A DNA stretch of 64,000 nt from Paratractidigestivibacter sp963605405 (GCA_963605405.1 CAVCUP010000003.1:1-64000); one strand, 5' to 3'. Counted from the stretch's first letter, positions 8,886 through 17,252 are shown. Notes: generated by a model from the letters alone, not told the origin. A program made the numbers and translations.

Positions 8886-9089
8886 CTACTTGACGATAAG
8901 GGAGACGACGAAGCCGATGAGTGCGAGTGCCTCGACGAATGCGGAGCCGAGGATGAAGACCGTGAAGAGGCGGCCCTGGACCTCAGGCTGGCGCGCCATA
9001 CCCTGGGCGACGCCGGACGCCGCCAGACCAATACCGATGCCAGCGCCGATAACGCCAAGACCATAACCAACGACACCGAGAGCTCCCAC
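8886..9089 (-). CDS. atpE: ATP synthase F0 subunit c (proton type)
   Basis: 67 residues, two hydrophobic helices joined by the polar loop ARQPEVQG. Forms the membrane rotor ring. The ion-binding carboxylate is Glu53 (SAFVEALALIGF). Residues that mark sodium-binding rings (a Glu-Ser pair and a helix-1 Gln) are absent, so proton coupling is expected. The start is GTG, with GGAGG 6 bases upstream. A 143-base gap containing a small GC-rich hairpin separates it from atpB. Confidence 0.96.
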   Translation of the reverse strand: MGALGVVGYGLGVIGAGIGIGLAASGVAQGMARQPEVQGRLFTVFILGSAFVEALALIGFVVSLIVK

Positions 9090-9174
9090 AATTCCTCCTT
9101 TGTCATTCGCCCCTGGTTTACCTTTTGTTTGATGGGGCGAGTTCCAAAAACAAACTTACGACGTGCTATGAACT

Positions 9175-9190
9175 GCGGGCAGGTGCCCGC
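9175..9190 (-). other. Small GC hairpin between atpB and atpE
   Basis: Inverted repeat GCGGGCA / TGCCCGC in the atpB-atpE gap. There is no T-run after it, so it is not a classical terminator. An mRNA-stabilising or processing role, which could help give the high subunit c dose, is possible but unproven. Confidence 0.35.
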
Positions 9191-9232
9191 GAGTTGCCTT
9201 GCTGTGCGCCCGATCCGGACGCGGGACGTGCC

Positions 9233-10039
9233 CTACTCCTCGTCGGACTCGGCGATCTGGATGTAGACCGCGGAGAGAAGCGCGAAGACGTAGGCCTGGA
9301 TGGCCGCGACCATAATCTCGACCACGTAGATGACGAGCAGGATGGCGACCCAGAGGACCGACGCGCCTGCCTGGGCCACGGCGATGGCCGAGAACGAGCT
9401 GATCAGCGGCTCAAAGAAGAGGGACGCGAGGATGGCGAAGGTGCCCATGACGACGTGACCCGCGAAGAGGTTGCAGAAGAGTCGGACGGCCAGCGTGATC
9501 AGGCGCAGGATAGTCGAGAGGACCTCGATGCACCAGACCAGGGCGTTGAGCGGGAAGGCCACTCCGGCCGGGGCGAGGGACTTCGCGTAGCCGAGGGCGC
9601 CGTGCTTCTTCACGCCGCAGACGATGAAGTAGACGAACGACACGATGGCGAGGGCCGAAGTCGTGGAGATGGTGCCCGTGCCCGGCTTGCAGCCCGGGAT
9701 GATGCCCACGATGTTGTTGGCCAGAATAACCAGGAAGAGCGACGCGATGAACGGGAAGTGCTTGCGCCAGGTGTCCCCGAGCAGGCCCTTGCACATATCG
9801 TCGCGCACGAACTCAACCAGATACTCCATTGCGTTGACGAAGCGACCCTGGGGCACGAGGCTCGCGGACTGCTTCGCCTTGAAGGCGAAGAGCAGGGCAA
9901 GCATGATCACCACGGCCACCGCGAACCAGAACGAGTACTGCGTGAAGCCCACCGTGTCGAGGTTGCCGACGATGGGGGTCGACGTGAAGCTCGAAACTAG
10001 CTCGTTGACCTCGCCGCTAAGGCTGTCGAGAGGATTCAC
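9233..10039 (-). CDS. atpB: ATP synthase F0 subunit a
   Basis: 268 residues with five to six membrane helices. Forms the proton half-channels against the c-ring. The essential Arg is in the LAVRLFCNLFAGH segment, and the late helix AYVFALLSAVYI is typical. The start codon is GTG (product MNPLDSLSG), with AAGGAAGGA upstream. It lies 19 bases after atpI and is the first large gene of the atp operon. Confidence 0.95.
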   Translation of the reverse strand: MNPLDSLSGEVNELVSSFTSTPIVGNLDTVGFTQYSFWFAVAVVIMLALLFAFKAKQSASLVPQGRFVNAMEYLVEFVRDDMCKGLLGDTWRKHFPFIASLFLVILANNIVGIIPGCKPGTGTISTTSALAIVSFVYFIVCGVKKHGALGYAKSLAPAGVAFPLNALVWCIEVLSTILRLITLAVRLFCNLFAGHVVMGTFAILASLFFEPLISSFSAIAVAQAGASVLWVAILLVIYVVEIMVAAIQAYVFALLSAVYIQIAESDEE

Positions 10040-10058
10040 TGACGTTCCTTCCTTTCAG

Positions 10059-10364
10059 TCAGGCCTGGTCGCCACCGCTGTTCGCGGCCTTCCAGGCCCT
10101 TGCTGCCTCCACTGCCCAGAAGAGCAGGAAAGAGGCCACCATGGCACATCCGAACGCGAGAGCCTTCTCGCTCGCGAGGTGGTAGACCACCAGTTGAGCC
10201 AGGCTGAGGAGAACGAAGGACGAGAAGATGCTGACCATCCCCAGACTTAGGTTCACCTTAGCCGTTGTACCCCCTTTGAGCGCCTTCTCAAACAGAAACC
10301 CGGGAAAGACGCTACCGATGATACCCCAGAGCGCCCCGACGAGGATAAACGTTAACTCATTCAC
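10059..10364 (-). CDS. atpI: ATP synthase I-like membrane protein
   Basis: 101 residues with about three to four hydrophobic segments (for example FILVGALWGIIGSVFPGFLFE and VSIFSSFVLLSLAQLVVYHLA). In other bacteria the small gene before atpB encodes AtpI, an assembly or ion-supply factor for F1F0. The identification rests on position, size and hydropathy; sequence conservation in this family is weak. Confidence 0.65.
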   Translation of the reverse strand: MNELTFILVGALWGIIGSVFPGFLFEKALKGGTTAKVNLSLGMVSIFSSFVLLSLAQLVVYHLASEKALAFGCAMVASFLLFWAVEAARAWKAANSGGDQA

Positions 10365-10420
10365 TCCCCGGCTCCTGTTCGAACAAGGCCCGCGAGAAGG
10401 TTCTCGAAAGCCGACTGCGT

Positions 10421-10449
10421 ACGATAATTAAACCCGGTTCAAAAATCAA
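10421..10449 (-). promoter_or_regulatory. Putative sigma70-type promoter of the atp operon
   Basis: On the minus strand TTGATT and TATCGT are separated by exactly 17 bases in an AT-rich patch about 60 bases upstream of atpI. Each box matches four of six consensus positions. No other gene lies between it and atpI. Confidence 0.5.
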
Positions 10450-10578
10450 CGAGAATGTTCGTTGTGACTCATTTTCGCCACATTCGCTTACGGGCAGGTA
10501 ACGGCGACCGAAATACTTGACACGGCCAGAGCGACGGGTGCGGTCCCCGCCCCGCCCCGATCGATGGCTTCCCGGACG

Positions 10579-11226
10579 CTAACGCGTGCCGAAGATACGG
10601 TCGCCCGCATCGCCCAGGCCCGGCAGGATATAGGCGTTATCGTTCAGGCAGCGGTCGACCGAGCACGTGTAGAGCCTGAGGTCGGGATCGGCGCCGAGGA
10701 CCTTCTCGATGCCTTCCGGGGCCGAGACGATGGTGAGGGCGCGGACATCCTTGACGCCGGCCTCGCGCAGGTAGTCCACAGCGGCGATGAGCGAGCCGCC
10801 GGTGGCGAGCATGGGATCGACGAGAAGCACAATGCGGTTCTCGATATCGGACGGCAGTTTGCAGTAGTACGGGCGCGGCTCATGGGTATCGGGGTCGCGA
10901 TACATGCCGATGTGGCCGACGCGGGCCGAGGGCACGAGGTCGAGAATGCCGTCGACCATGCCGAGGCCGGCGCGCAGGATGGGGACCACGGCGAGCTTCT
11001 TGCCGGCGATGCGCCTGCAGGTCGCGGTCTCGAGCGGGGTCGTGACCTCGACGTCCTCAAGCGGCAGGTCGCGCATGGCCTCGTAACCCTCGAAGATAGC
11101 GAGCTCGCGGACGAGCTGGCGGAACTGATTGGTGCTCGTGGACTCGTCGCGCAGGATATGGAGCTTGTGCTGGACGAGCGGGTGGTCGACGACCACCAGG
11201 CGGTCGGAGTGGGTCTGGCCTGGCAT
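10579..11226 (-). CDS. upp: Uracil phosphoribosyltransferase
   Basis: 215 residues. Salvages uracil with PRPP to UMP. The PRPP loop is VDPMLATGGS and the C-terminal uracil-binding GLGDAGDRIFGT is intact. The ATG giving MPGQTHSDR is chosen: AGGAGG lies 7 bases upstream. A longer reading would add 13 unlikely residues. It follows glyA and precedes the atp operon, the same order as in Bacillus subtilis. Confidence 0.95.
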   Translation of the reverse strand: MPGQTHSDRLVVVDHPLVQHKLHILRDESTSTNQFRQLVRELAIFEGYEAMRDLPLEDVEVTTPLETATCRRIAGKKLAVVPILRAGLGMVDGILDLVPSARVGHIGMYRDPDTHEPRPYYCKLPSDIENRIVLLVDPMLATGGSLIAAVDYLREAGVKDVRALTIVSAPEGIEKVLGADPDLRLYTCSVDRCLNDNAYILPGLGDAGDRIFGTR

Positions 11227-11259
11227 TTTTCCTCCTCTTGAGCCCTTTAGGCGCAAAAA

Positions 11260-11295
11260 TCGCAATGAAGCGGGGGCCGCCTGGGCAGCCCCCGC
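11260..11295 (-). terminator. GC-rich hairpin after glyA
   Basis: An 8-bp perfect stem GCGGGGGC / GCCCCCGC (11270-11277 with 11288-11295) lies between glyA and upp. On the minus strand it is followed by a weak T-rich stretch ending TTTTTG. Probably an intercistronic terminator or attenuator that lets some transcription reach upp. Confidence 0.55.
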
Positions 11296-11340
11296 CGTTC
11301 GAGTTCAGACCATACTAGACCAACACGCGTCGGCCGGCGC

Positions 11341-12597
11341 CTACATCTGGCCTGCGTAGAGCGGGTGGTTGGCGAGAAGCTCATGGACCTCGGCGTGCGT
11401 GCGGTCGAGCAGGCCCTCGTTGCCGATGTTGTTGACCACATCGCCGATGAGCTCGCCGATGCGCTCGCACTCCTGCTCGTTGAAGCCGCGGGTGGTCGCG
11501 GCGGCAGAACCCACGCGAATGCCGGAGGTCACGAAGGGCGAGCGGGTCTCGCCGGGAATGGTGTTCTTGTTCACCGTGATGCCGACCTCCTCGAGGGCGC
11601 GCTCGGCGTCCTTGCCGGTGACGTCGCCGGCGGGCGTGAGGTCAACGAGCAGCAGGTGGTTGTCGGTTCCGCCGGTAACGAGGCGCAGCCCGCGCGACTC
11701 CATGCCGCGGCCGAGCGCCTTCGCGTTGACGAGGATGGCGTCGGTGTAGTCGGCGAAGTCGGGCCGCAGGGCCTCGCCGAACGCGACGGCCTTCGCGGCG
11801 ATGACGTGCTCAAGCGGGCCGCCCTGGGTGCCGGGGAAGACCGCGGAGTTGAGCTTCTTGGAAAGGTCGGCGTCGTTGGTGAGGATAAGGCCGCCGCGCG
11901 GGCCGCGCAGGGTCTTGTGCGTCGTGGTGGTGGTCACGTCGGCCACGGGCACGGGGCTTGGGTGGCGGCCGGTGGCCACGAGGCCGGCGATGTGGGCCAT
12001 GTCGACCATAAGCTTGGCGCCGTTATCGTGCGCGATCCGGGCGAAGCGCTCGAAGTCGATGGTGCGGGGGTAGGCCGACGCCCCGGCGATGATGACCTTG
12101 GGCTTGAACTCGGCGACCTTGGCCTCGACGTCGTCGAAGTCGATGCGCTCGGTCTCGGGGTTGAGGCCGTAGGAGACGATGTTGTAGAGCTTGCCGGAGA
12201 AGTTCGCGGGCGAGCCGTGGGTGAGGTGGCCGCCGTTGTCGAGGCTCATGCCCATCACCGTGTCGCCGGGCTTGACCATCGCGGCGAGCGCGGCGTAGTT
12301 GGCCTGGGCGCCGGAGTGGGGCTGGACGTTGGCGAACTCGGCCCCGTAGAGCTTCTTGGCGCGGTCGCGGGCGATGTTCTCCACGACGTCGACGGCCCAG
12401 CAGCCGCCGTAGTAACGCTTGCCGGGCAGGCCCTCGGCGTACTTGTTGGTGAGGAAGGAGCCCATGGCCTCCATGACGGCGAGGCTCGTGAAGTTCTCGG
12501 AAGCGATGAGCTCGATGGAATCACGCTGGCGGCGCAGCTCGGCCTCGATGGCGGAGTAGATATCGGGGTCCTGGGCGCTGAGGTTGTCGAAGTTCAT
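11341..12597 (-). CDS. glyA: Serine hydroxymethyltransferase
   Basis: 418 residues, standard length. PLP enzyme interconverting serine and glycine with tetrahydrofolate, the main source of one-carbon units. The PLP lysine is in TTTTHKTLRGPRGG, and SGAQANYA and DMAHIAGLVA are typical. It lies 82 bases after rpiB, with a plausible ribosome site just before the ATG. Confidence 0.97.
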   Translation of the reverse strand: MNFDNLSAQDPDIYSAIEAELRRQRDSIELIASENFTSLAVMEAMGSFLTNKYAEGLPGKRYYGGCWAVDVVENIARDRAKKLYGAEFANVQPHSGAQANYAALAAMVKPGDTVMGMSLDNGGHLTHGSPANFSGKLYNIVSYGLNPETERIDFDDVEAKVAEFKPKVIIAGASAYPRTIDFERFARIAHDNGAKLMVDMAHIAGLVATGRHPSPVPVADVTTTTTHKTLRGPRGGLILTNDADLSKKLNSAVFPGTQGGPLEHVIAAKAVAFGEALRPDFADYTDAILVNAKALGRGMESRGLRLVTGGTDNHLLLVDLTPAGDVTGKDAERALEEVGITVNKNTIPGETRSPFVTSGIRVGSAAATTRGFNEQECERIGELIGDVVNNIGNEGLLDRTHAEVHELLANHPLYAGQM

Positions 12598-12679
12598 TCT
12601 TTCCTCCTTGCTTGCTCGTTTCTTGCCGGCCTAATAATAAGAAGGGCGACCGCGATGGCCGCCCGAAGAACCATGGTCG

Positions 12680-13144
12680 CTATTCCGCGTCGACGCCCTC
12701 GAAGGCGGGGTCGTCCTCACGCATGATCTTCTCGACACGGGCCGCGTGGCGGCCGCCCTCGAACTCGGTGGTCAGGAAGATATCGATGAGCTCGAGGTTC
12801 TGCTCGACGCTGACGAAGCGGCCGGAGAGGCCGATGACGTTCGCGTTGTTGTGCTGACGGCAAAGCTCGGCGAACTTGGGCGACTGGATGGGGGTCGCGC
12901 GGACGCCGGGAACCTTGTCGGCGGTCATGGAGATGCCGATGCCGGTGCCGCAGATGAGGACGGCGCGGTCGGCATCGCCGCGGGAGACCATGCGGGCGGC
13001 GCGGTCGGCAAAGTCGGGGTAGTCGACGGACTCCTCGGAGTCGGTGCCGAGGTCGAAGACCTCGTGGCCGAGGGAGCGGAGATGCTCGACGATGGCGTCC
13101 TTCTGGACGAAACCGCCGTGGTCGCAGGCAACAGCGATGCGCAT
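12680..13144 (-). CDS. rpiB: Ribose-5-phosphate isomerase B
   Basis: 154 residues. RpiB/LacAB family, interconverting ribose-5-phosphate and ribulose-5-phosphate. The N terminus MRIAVACDHGG and the catalytic CGTGIGISM loop are typical. The ATG with AAAGGA upstream is chosen; a 24-residue upstream extension has no support. It heads the rpiB-glyA-upp run. A LacB-type activity on galactose-6-phosphate cannot be excluded but the genomic position favours RpiB. Confidence 0.93.
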   Translation of the reverse strand: MRIAVACDHGGFVQKDAIVEHLRSLGHEVFDLGTDSEESVDYPDFADRAARMVSRGDADRAVLICGTGIGISMTADKVPGVRATPIQSPKFAELCRQHNNANVIGLSGRFVSVEQNLELIDIFLTTEFEGGRHAARVEKIMREDDPAFEGVDAE

Positions 13145-13297
13145 GCGTTGTCCTTTCTGTATCAAAAGGTCAGATAGCGTAGAGGTTAGCACGCCGGCGC
13201 TGCACGTTGCCCGCACAGGTCACATGCGGGTAACGCGCGGCGACGATTGGAAACATGCGGAGACGGACGCGGCGGGTCGGAGAGAGGGGCGAGCCCC

Positions 13298-13400
13298 GAA
13301 AGCGCGTCGTCCAGTAACGGGAGCCCGCCTTCAGCCCTGAAACCACGTCGGCCAGTAATTCTCGGCAGGAGCTCGCCCTAAAAGCGCGCCGCCCAGCAAT
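13298..13400. repeat. Three imperfect tandem repeats with 41-bp period
   Basis: In the 318-base gap between rpiB and the prmC-tsaC gene, a 21-base unit recurs at 13298, 13339 and 13380 (for example AAAGCGCGTCGTCCAGTAA and AAAGCGCGCCGCCCAGCAA). The spacing is exactly 41 bases each time. The third copy forms the left arm of the terminator at 13386-13424. Apart from this array and the terminator the gap shows no gene. Confidence 0.7.
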
Positions 13401-13424
13401 GACGCGTTGCTGGGCGACGCGGTT
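13386..13424 (-). terminator. Terminator of the prmC-tsaC gene
   Basis: Perfect 9-bp stem GCCCAGCAA / TTGCTGGGC with flanking GC pairs, followed on the minus strand by GCGCTTTTAGG. It lies about 40 bases downstream of the fusion gene stop codon. Confidence 0.65.
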
Positions 13425-13462
13425 CCGGGGCGCTTGCCCGGGCGTCGGGTCGCGCCCGCACG

Positions 13463-15064
13463 CTATTCGCCCAGGTAAGCAAGGATATCGGCGGGGGCGA
13501 TGGCGCCGGCGCGCAGGATGCGGGGAATGGAGCCCGTGCAGTCCACGATGGTGGACGCCTCGGCGAGAGGCGCCTCTCCCCCATCGACCACGAGGTCAAC
13601 GGCGCAGATGATGGCGGGGTCGAGCTCGGTCGCCGACGTGGCGGCGGGCTTTCCGTGCAGGTTCGCGCTCGTCTGGGCTATCGGCGCCCCCAACTCGGCA
13701 AGAAGCGCCTCGATGAACTCGGAGCCGGGCGCGCGAAGGGCCACGGTTCCGCCGGCCTCCGGATGCAGCGGGTCGGCCGCCTGCAGATACTCGGGGTCGA
13801 TGCCGTCCGCCGCGCGTACCACGAGGGTGAGCGCGCCCGGCCAGTACTTCTCGGCAAGGCGGCGGGCGTAATCCGGAACATCGCGGCCCCAACGGTCGAG
13901 GCCGCCCTCGCGAGGGACGAACCACGGCAGGGTCTGGCGCAGGTCGCGCTTCTTTATATCGAAGATGCGCCGGTGGGCAAGGTTATCGGGAACCACCGCG
14001 CAGGCGAGCCCATACACGGAGTCGGTCGGCAGGGCCGCGACCTTGCCCTCGGCCAACGCGGCGGCGACTCGGGAGACGGCATCGGCGTCCGGTGCTGCGG
14101 GGTCCACGCGCTGGATCTTCTCGGCAGCCACCGCCGACTCGCGGGGAAGCTCGCCCTCGCGAACGGCCACGAGCACGCGCGGACGACGGGTTAGGTCCTC
14201 GCGAACCTCGACCGAAGCCCATCCGTCAGCATTGCGCACGAGGTCGACGGCTTGATCGAGATGCCCTTCGTAGAGCTCGCAGCACAGCATGCCGCCGGGA
14301 CACAGGGCGCCCGGGGCGAGCTCGAGAAGGCGACGGAACACGTCGAGGCCGTCGGTGCCGCCGTCCAGCGCGAGCTCGGGCTCGTTGTCCTTGACCTCGG
14401 CGGGGACCTCCTCGGCGAGCACCGCAGTGGGGATGTAGGGAGGGTTGCTCACCAGCACGGCGAAGGTGCCGGCGAGCGCGGGGTCGACCCCGGAGGCGAG
14501 GTCGCACTCCACGAGCTCGACCGCGTCGGCGAGCCCGAGCGAATCGCGGTTGCGCGCGGCGAGGTCGATGGCCGCGGGCGAGAGGTCCGTGGCCACGACC
14601 CGCGTGCCTCGCCGCTCGTAGGCGATGGAAAGCGAGATGCAGCCCGTGCCGCACCCCACCTCCAGCACACGGCACGGCAGCCCGCCGGCAGCGTCGGCGG
14701 CCGCGTCCACACCCTCGAGCGCGGCGTCTACCAGAACCTCCGTCTCTGGACGGGGGATGAGGACGCCCTTCTCGCACTTAAGGACGATGTGGCGGAAGGC
14801 CGTCTCGCCGGTGACGTACTGCAGGGGCTCGCCCGCGGCTCTCCTGCGCACGGCGTCCCTCATGCGAGCCCGCTCGTCGCCCGTGAGCGGGCGGTCGTAG
14901 TTCACGTAAAGCTCCACGCGGGAGAGGCCCATGACGTCGCACAACAGCCACTCGGCCGAGAGCCTCGGATGCTCGTCTCCGCGGCGGGCAAGGAACCCGC
15001 AGGTCCAGTCAATGATCTGCTTGATTGTCCAGGTTTCCTGGTCGTGAGCGGCATCGGTGGCCAT
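13463..15064 (-). CDS. prmC-tsaC: Fusion of PrmC (release-factor glutamine methyltransferase) and TsaC/Sua5-type threonylcarbamoyl-AMP synthase
   Basis: 533 residues. Residues 1 to about 305 are PrmC, which methylates the Gln of the GGQ motif of release factors: IPRPETEVLV, the SAM loop VLEVGCGTG and the NPPY motif starting at Asn207 are all present. Residues about 320-533 are a YrdC/Sua5 domain, which makes threonylcarbamoyl-adenylate for the t6A37 base of ANN-decoding tRNAs: PTDSVYGLAC, KKRDLRQTLPWFV and TSANLHGKPA are visible. The frame is open through the linker. The ATG at 15064 is preceded by GGGGAGAGG; an open stretch further upstream overlaps another gene. In Bacillus prmC and tsaC are separate genes in the same cluster ahead of rpiB. 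Confidence 0.92.
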   Translation of the reverse strand: MATDAAHDQETWTIKQIIDWTCGFLARRGDEHPRLSAEWLLCDVMGLSRVELYVNYDRPLTGDERARMRDAVRRRAAGEPLQYVTGETAFRHIVLKCEKGVLIPRPETEVLVDAALEGVDAAADAAGGLPCRVLEVGCGTGCISLSIAYERRGTRVVATDLSPAAIDLAARNRDSLGLADAVELVECDLASGVDPALAGTFAVLVSNPPYIPTAVLAEEVPAEVKDNEPELALDGGTDGLDVFRRLLELAPGALCPGGMLCCELYEGHLDQAVDLVRNADGWASVEVREDLTRRPRVLVAVREGELPRESAVAAEKIQRVDPAAPDADAVSRVAAALAEGKVAALPTDSVYGLACAVVPDNLAHRRIFDIKKRDLRQTLPWFVPREGGLDRWGRDVPDYARRLAEKYWPGALTLVVRAADGIDPEYLQAADPLHPEAGGTVALRAPGSEFIEALLAELGAPIAQTSANLHGKPAATSATELDPAIICAVDLVVDGGEAPLAEASTIVDCTGSIPRILRAGAIAPADILAYLGE

Positions 15065-15406
15065 TGCGCCTCTCCCCTCTTTGGCATGTGTTACCGAATC
15101 ATAGCCAACGTGCGGGGCTTTTTCGGCGTGGCGCCCGATGAAGGGCTTTCTTCGGGCAACTGCGACCCGACGGCGGCCCCGCCACGGCAAGGCCGATTGA
15201 GTTCGCCGGCCGCGCTCACGGTATGCAAGAATGTGGGCTGCCGGGGACCGAACCCGGTCACTCGCTTCGCCTCTTGTTCGGTCCGGCCACTTCATGCCCG
15301 AACTCGCCATCCGAAGGCATAGGCTCAGCTCGCCCGGCACCTGCAGCCGGGCCGCATCCGAGCGCGGCGGCTCAAAACGTCCGGCAGCAGATTGGGGACG
15401 ACGGCA
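15065..15406. other. Divergent intergenic region between prmC-tsaC and gluQ
   Basis: 342 bases without a gene. It must hold the promoters of both divergent genes, but no clear -35/-10 pair was recognised. One possible structure is the inverted repeat GGACCGAAC / GTTCGGTCC (15245-15253 with 15276-15284), upstream of gluQ. Confidence 0.4.
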
Positions 15407-16387
15407 ATGAGCAGGAACGACATAGACGACCTCGAGGTAGTGGGGCGTTTCGCGCCCTCGCCCTCCGGAAGGATGCACCTCGGAAACGCGTTCTCTTGCC
15501 TCGTTGCCTGGCTCTCGGCAAGAAGCGCCGGGGGCCGCATGGTGCTGCGCATAGAGGACCTGGACCCCAGGGCCCAGAGCCGCGAGCGCGCCCGCACGCT
15601 GATGGGCGACCTCGAGTGGCTCGGGCTCGACTGGGACGAGGGGCCCTTCTACCAAGGCGACAGGGGCGCGGTCTACGACGAAGCCCTTGAGCGGCTGGGC
15701 GCGCTCGGCCTCATCTACCCCTGCTTCTGCACGCGCTCCGAGCTGCACGCCGCCTCGGCCCCGCACGCCTCAGACGGCACCTACCTCTACGCAGGCACCT
15801 GCCGCGCGCTCAGCGCCGATGAGGTCGCCGAGCGAGCGGCGTCGAGAAACCCGGCCCTGCGCCTGCGCGTGCCCGACGCCGGCGAGCCCGCAGGCACTGT
15901 TTGCTTCACCGACCTCGCCTACGGCCCGCAAAGAGAGGTCCTCGCCGAGGAATGCGGGGACTTCCTTGTCCGCAGAAGCGACGGGGTGACGGCCTATCAG
16001 CTCGCCGTCGTGGTCGACGACGCGCTGATGGGCGTGAACGAGGTTGTGCGCGGGCGCGACCTGCTCGGCTCCTGTGGAAGGCAGTCCTACCTGGCACGGC
16101 TTCTGGGCCAAGAGCCTCCCCGCTACGGCCACGTCCCCCTGCTCACGGCGATGGACGGGCGGCGGCTCTCCAAAAGGGACCGCGACCTGGACCTCGGCTC
16201 CCTTCGCGAGCGCGGGGTCGCGCCCGAGCGGGTGGTCGGCGCGCTCGCGAGCGCTGCGGGGATTATCGACGCCCGTGAGGACGTGGCGGCGAGCGAGCTG
16301 ATCGGCCAGTTCTCGTGGGAGCGAATCGCAGCCCACACGGACGATGTCGTCGTCGGGAATGAATTTCTTGCCGAGTTGGTTGGTTAA
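15407..16387 (+). CDS. gluQ: Glutamyl-Q tRNA(Asp) synthetase
   Basis: 326 residues, a truncated glutamyl-tRNA synthetase without the anticodon-binding half. It attaches glutamate to the queuosine of tRNA-Asp. The class I HIGH-like motif is in APSPSGRMHLGNA, the KMSKS-like motif is RRLSKRD, and a zinc site is suggested by YPCFCTRSEL and YLYAGTCR. The ATG at 15407 with GGGGA upstream is preferred to a TTG five codons earlier. A tRNA-Ser gene follows 36 bases downstream. Confidence 0.9.
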   Translation: MSRNDIDDLEVVGRFAPSPSGRMHLGNAFSCLVAWLSARSAGGRMVLRIEDLDPRAQSRERARTLMGDLEWLGLDWDEGPFYQGDRGAVYDEALERLGALGLIYPCFCTRSELHAASAPHASDGTYLYAGTCRALSADEVAERAASRNPALRLRVPDAGEPAGTVCFTDLAYGPQREVLAEECGDFLVRRSDGVTAYQLAVVVDDALMGVNEVVRGRDLLGSCGRQSYLARLLGQEPPRYGHVPLLTAMDGRRLSKRDRDLDLGSLRERGVAPERVVGALASAAGIIDAREDVAASELIGQFSWERIAAHTDDVVVGNEFLAELVG

Positions 16388-16408
16388 ACCGGCGCGAATG
16401 CGCTATGA
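16380..16408 (+). promoter_or_regulatory. Possible promoter of tRNA-Ser
   Basis: A good -10 box TATGAT (16403-16408) lies 15 bases before the tRNA. The -35 region (TGGTTA at 17-base spacing) is weak and overlaps the end of gluQ. Confidence 0.35.
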
Positions 16409-16423
16409 TGCACAAGCACCATT

Positions 16424-16515
16424 TGGAGAGCTGACCGAGAGGCCGAAGGTGCTCGCCTGCTAAGCGAGTATTCCCCCTAAGGGAATCTGGGGTTCGAATC
16501 CCCAGCTCTCCGCCA
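16424..16515 (+). tRNA. tRNA-Ser (anticodon GCT)
   Basis: Acceptor stem GGAGAGC / GCTCTCC, a long variable arm typical of tRNA-Ser, the T-loop GGTTCGAATCC, and an encoded CCA end. The anticodon loop CTGCTAA gives GCT, reading AGC and AGU. Confidence 0.96.
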
Positions 16516-16525
16516 GTACATTACG

Positions 16526-16560
16526 GAAACCCCGGTTGCTGAGCAGCCGGGGTTTCTTGC
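16526..16560 (+). terminator. Terminator after tRNA-Ser
   Basis: A 15-bp stem (GAAACCCCGG... with ...CCGGGGTTTC, one wobble pair) and a GAG loop, ending in TTTCTTGC. Confidence 0.8.
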
Positions 16561-16719
16561 TGTGTTGGCTCATTTGGCGAGAAGGCCCCTACACGTGCCG
16601 CAAGGGCGTTGCCTCGGACCGAAGCGCAGGGGCACGGCGCGAAAGAGACCTGCTCAAGAGGGTTCGCCGGTCGTTCCAACCAGCGCGTTCACAGTTCCTC
16701 CACACTTACCCATTCCCGC

Positions 16720-16748
16720 TTGACGCCCCCTAGGGAGACTGGCATTAT
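16720..16748 (+). promoter_or_regulatory. Promoter of tRNA-Arg(ACG)
   Basis: TTGACG and CATTAT are separated by 17 bases, 12 bases before the mature tRNA 5' end. The -35 matches five of six positions. Confidence 0.65.
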
Positions 16749-16760
16749 ATGTTCTCGCAA

Positions 16761-16837
16761 GCGGCGTTACCTCAGCTGGATAGAGGACCTGACTACGAAT
16801 CAGGGCGTCATAGGTTCGAATCCTATACGCCGCACCA
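16761..16837 (+). tRNA. tRNA-Arg (anticodon ACG)
   Basis: Cloverleaf with acceptor GCGGCGT / ACGCCGC, T-loop GGTTCGAATCC and encoded CCA. The anticodon loop CTACGAA gives ACG, read as ICG for CGU, CGC and CGA. Confidence 0.96.
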
Positions 16838-16846
16838 CGCAAATTA

Positions 16847-16873
16847 AGGGACTCCTTCGGGAGTCCTTTTTTT
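16847..16873 (+). terminator. Terminator after tRNA-Arg(ACG)
   Basis: Stem GGACTCC / GGAGTCC with a TTCG tetraloop followed by seven or more T. A textbook intrinsic terminator. Confidence 0.92.
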
Positions 16874-16922
16874 GTTCTCAATTGAACCATAAGGCCATCA
16901 AACGCCACCGATGCCCGAGGCC

Positions 16923-17252
16923 CTACTCCAGCACGGAGAAGGGCCTCATGGCGACCGTGTTGTCGAGGTCCTCGCATGTGAACTCGTACGCCGCGCCGCG
17001 CCTGTCGAGAACGTCCATGAGGTCAAGAATGTCGTTGTCCTCGTTGCGCGCGAACTCCTCCAGCTCCGCCCTGCACGCGCAGCGCACCGCCACGCGCAGC
17101 ACGACGCGCCCGCGGCCATACGCCACGATCACCGACGGCCCACGAAGGTCCTCCTCGAGCACGAGGGCCCCGTCGGCGCGCTCCCCCACAAGCATCACGC
17201 GAGCGTCGCCCGCGCATTCGAACCTGGCCACCTCGATCGTCTTTATATCCAT
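16923..17252 (-). CDS. Hypothetical small soluble protein
   Basis: 109 residues, not recognised. No membrane segment or signal peptide. It is acidic, with a mixed beta/alpha pattern and two close Cys in the middle (RCACRAELEEFA). A potential ribosome site is weak (GAAGGG before the ATG). It stands alone between tRNA-Arg and the serS terminator, so it probably has its own promoter. The codon pattern (strong third-position GC) supports a real gene. Confidence 0.6.
   Translation of the reverse strand: MDIKTIEVARFECAGDARVMLVGERADGALVLEEDLRGPSVIVAYGRGRVVLRVAVRCACRAELEEFARNEDNDILDLMDVLDRRGAAYEFTCEDLDNTVAMRPFSVLE

Noticed and set aside
8886..9089. Sodium-type ATP synthase c-ring
   Set aside because: The Glu-Ser pair and helix-1 Gln typical of sodium binding are absent; Glu53 is followed by Ala.
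13298..13400. CRISPR array
   Set aside because: Only three imperfect copies, a 41-bp period with about 20-bp gaps, no cas genes, and the last copy belongs to a terminator.
15065..15766. N-terminal extension of the prmC-tsaC frame by 234 codons
   Set aside because: It overlaps gluQ on the other strand and has no PrmC similarity; the ATG at 15064 has a good ribosome site and the normal PrmC start.
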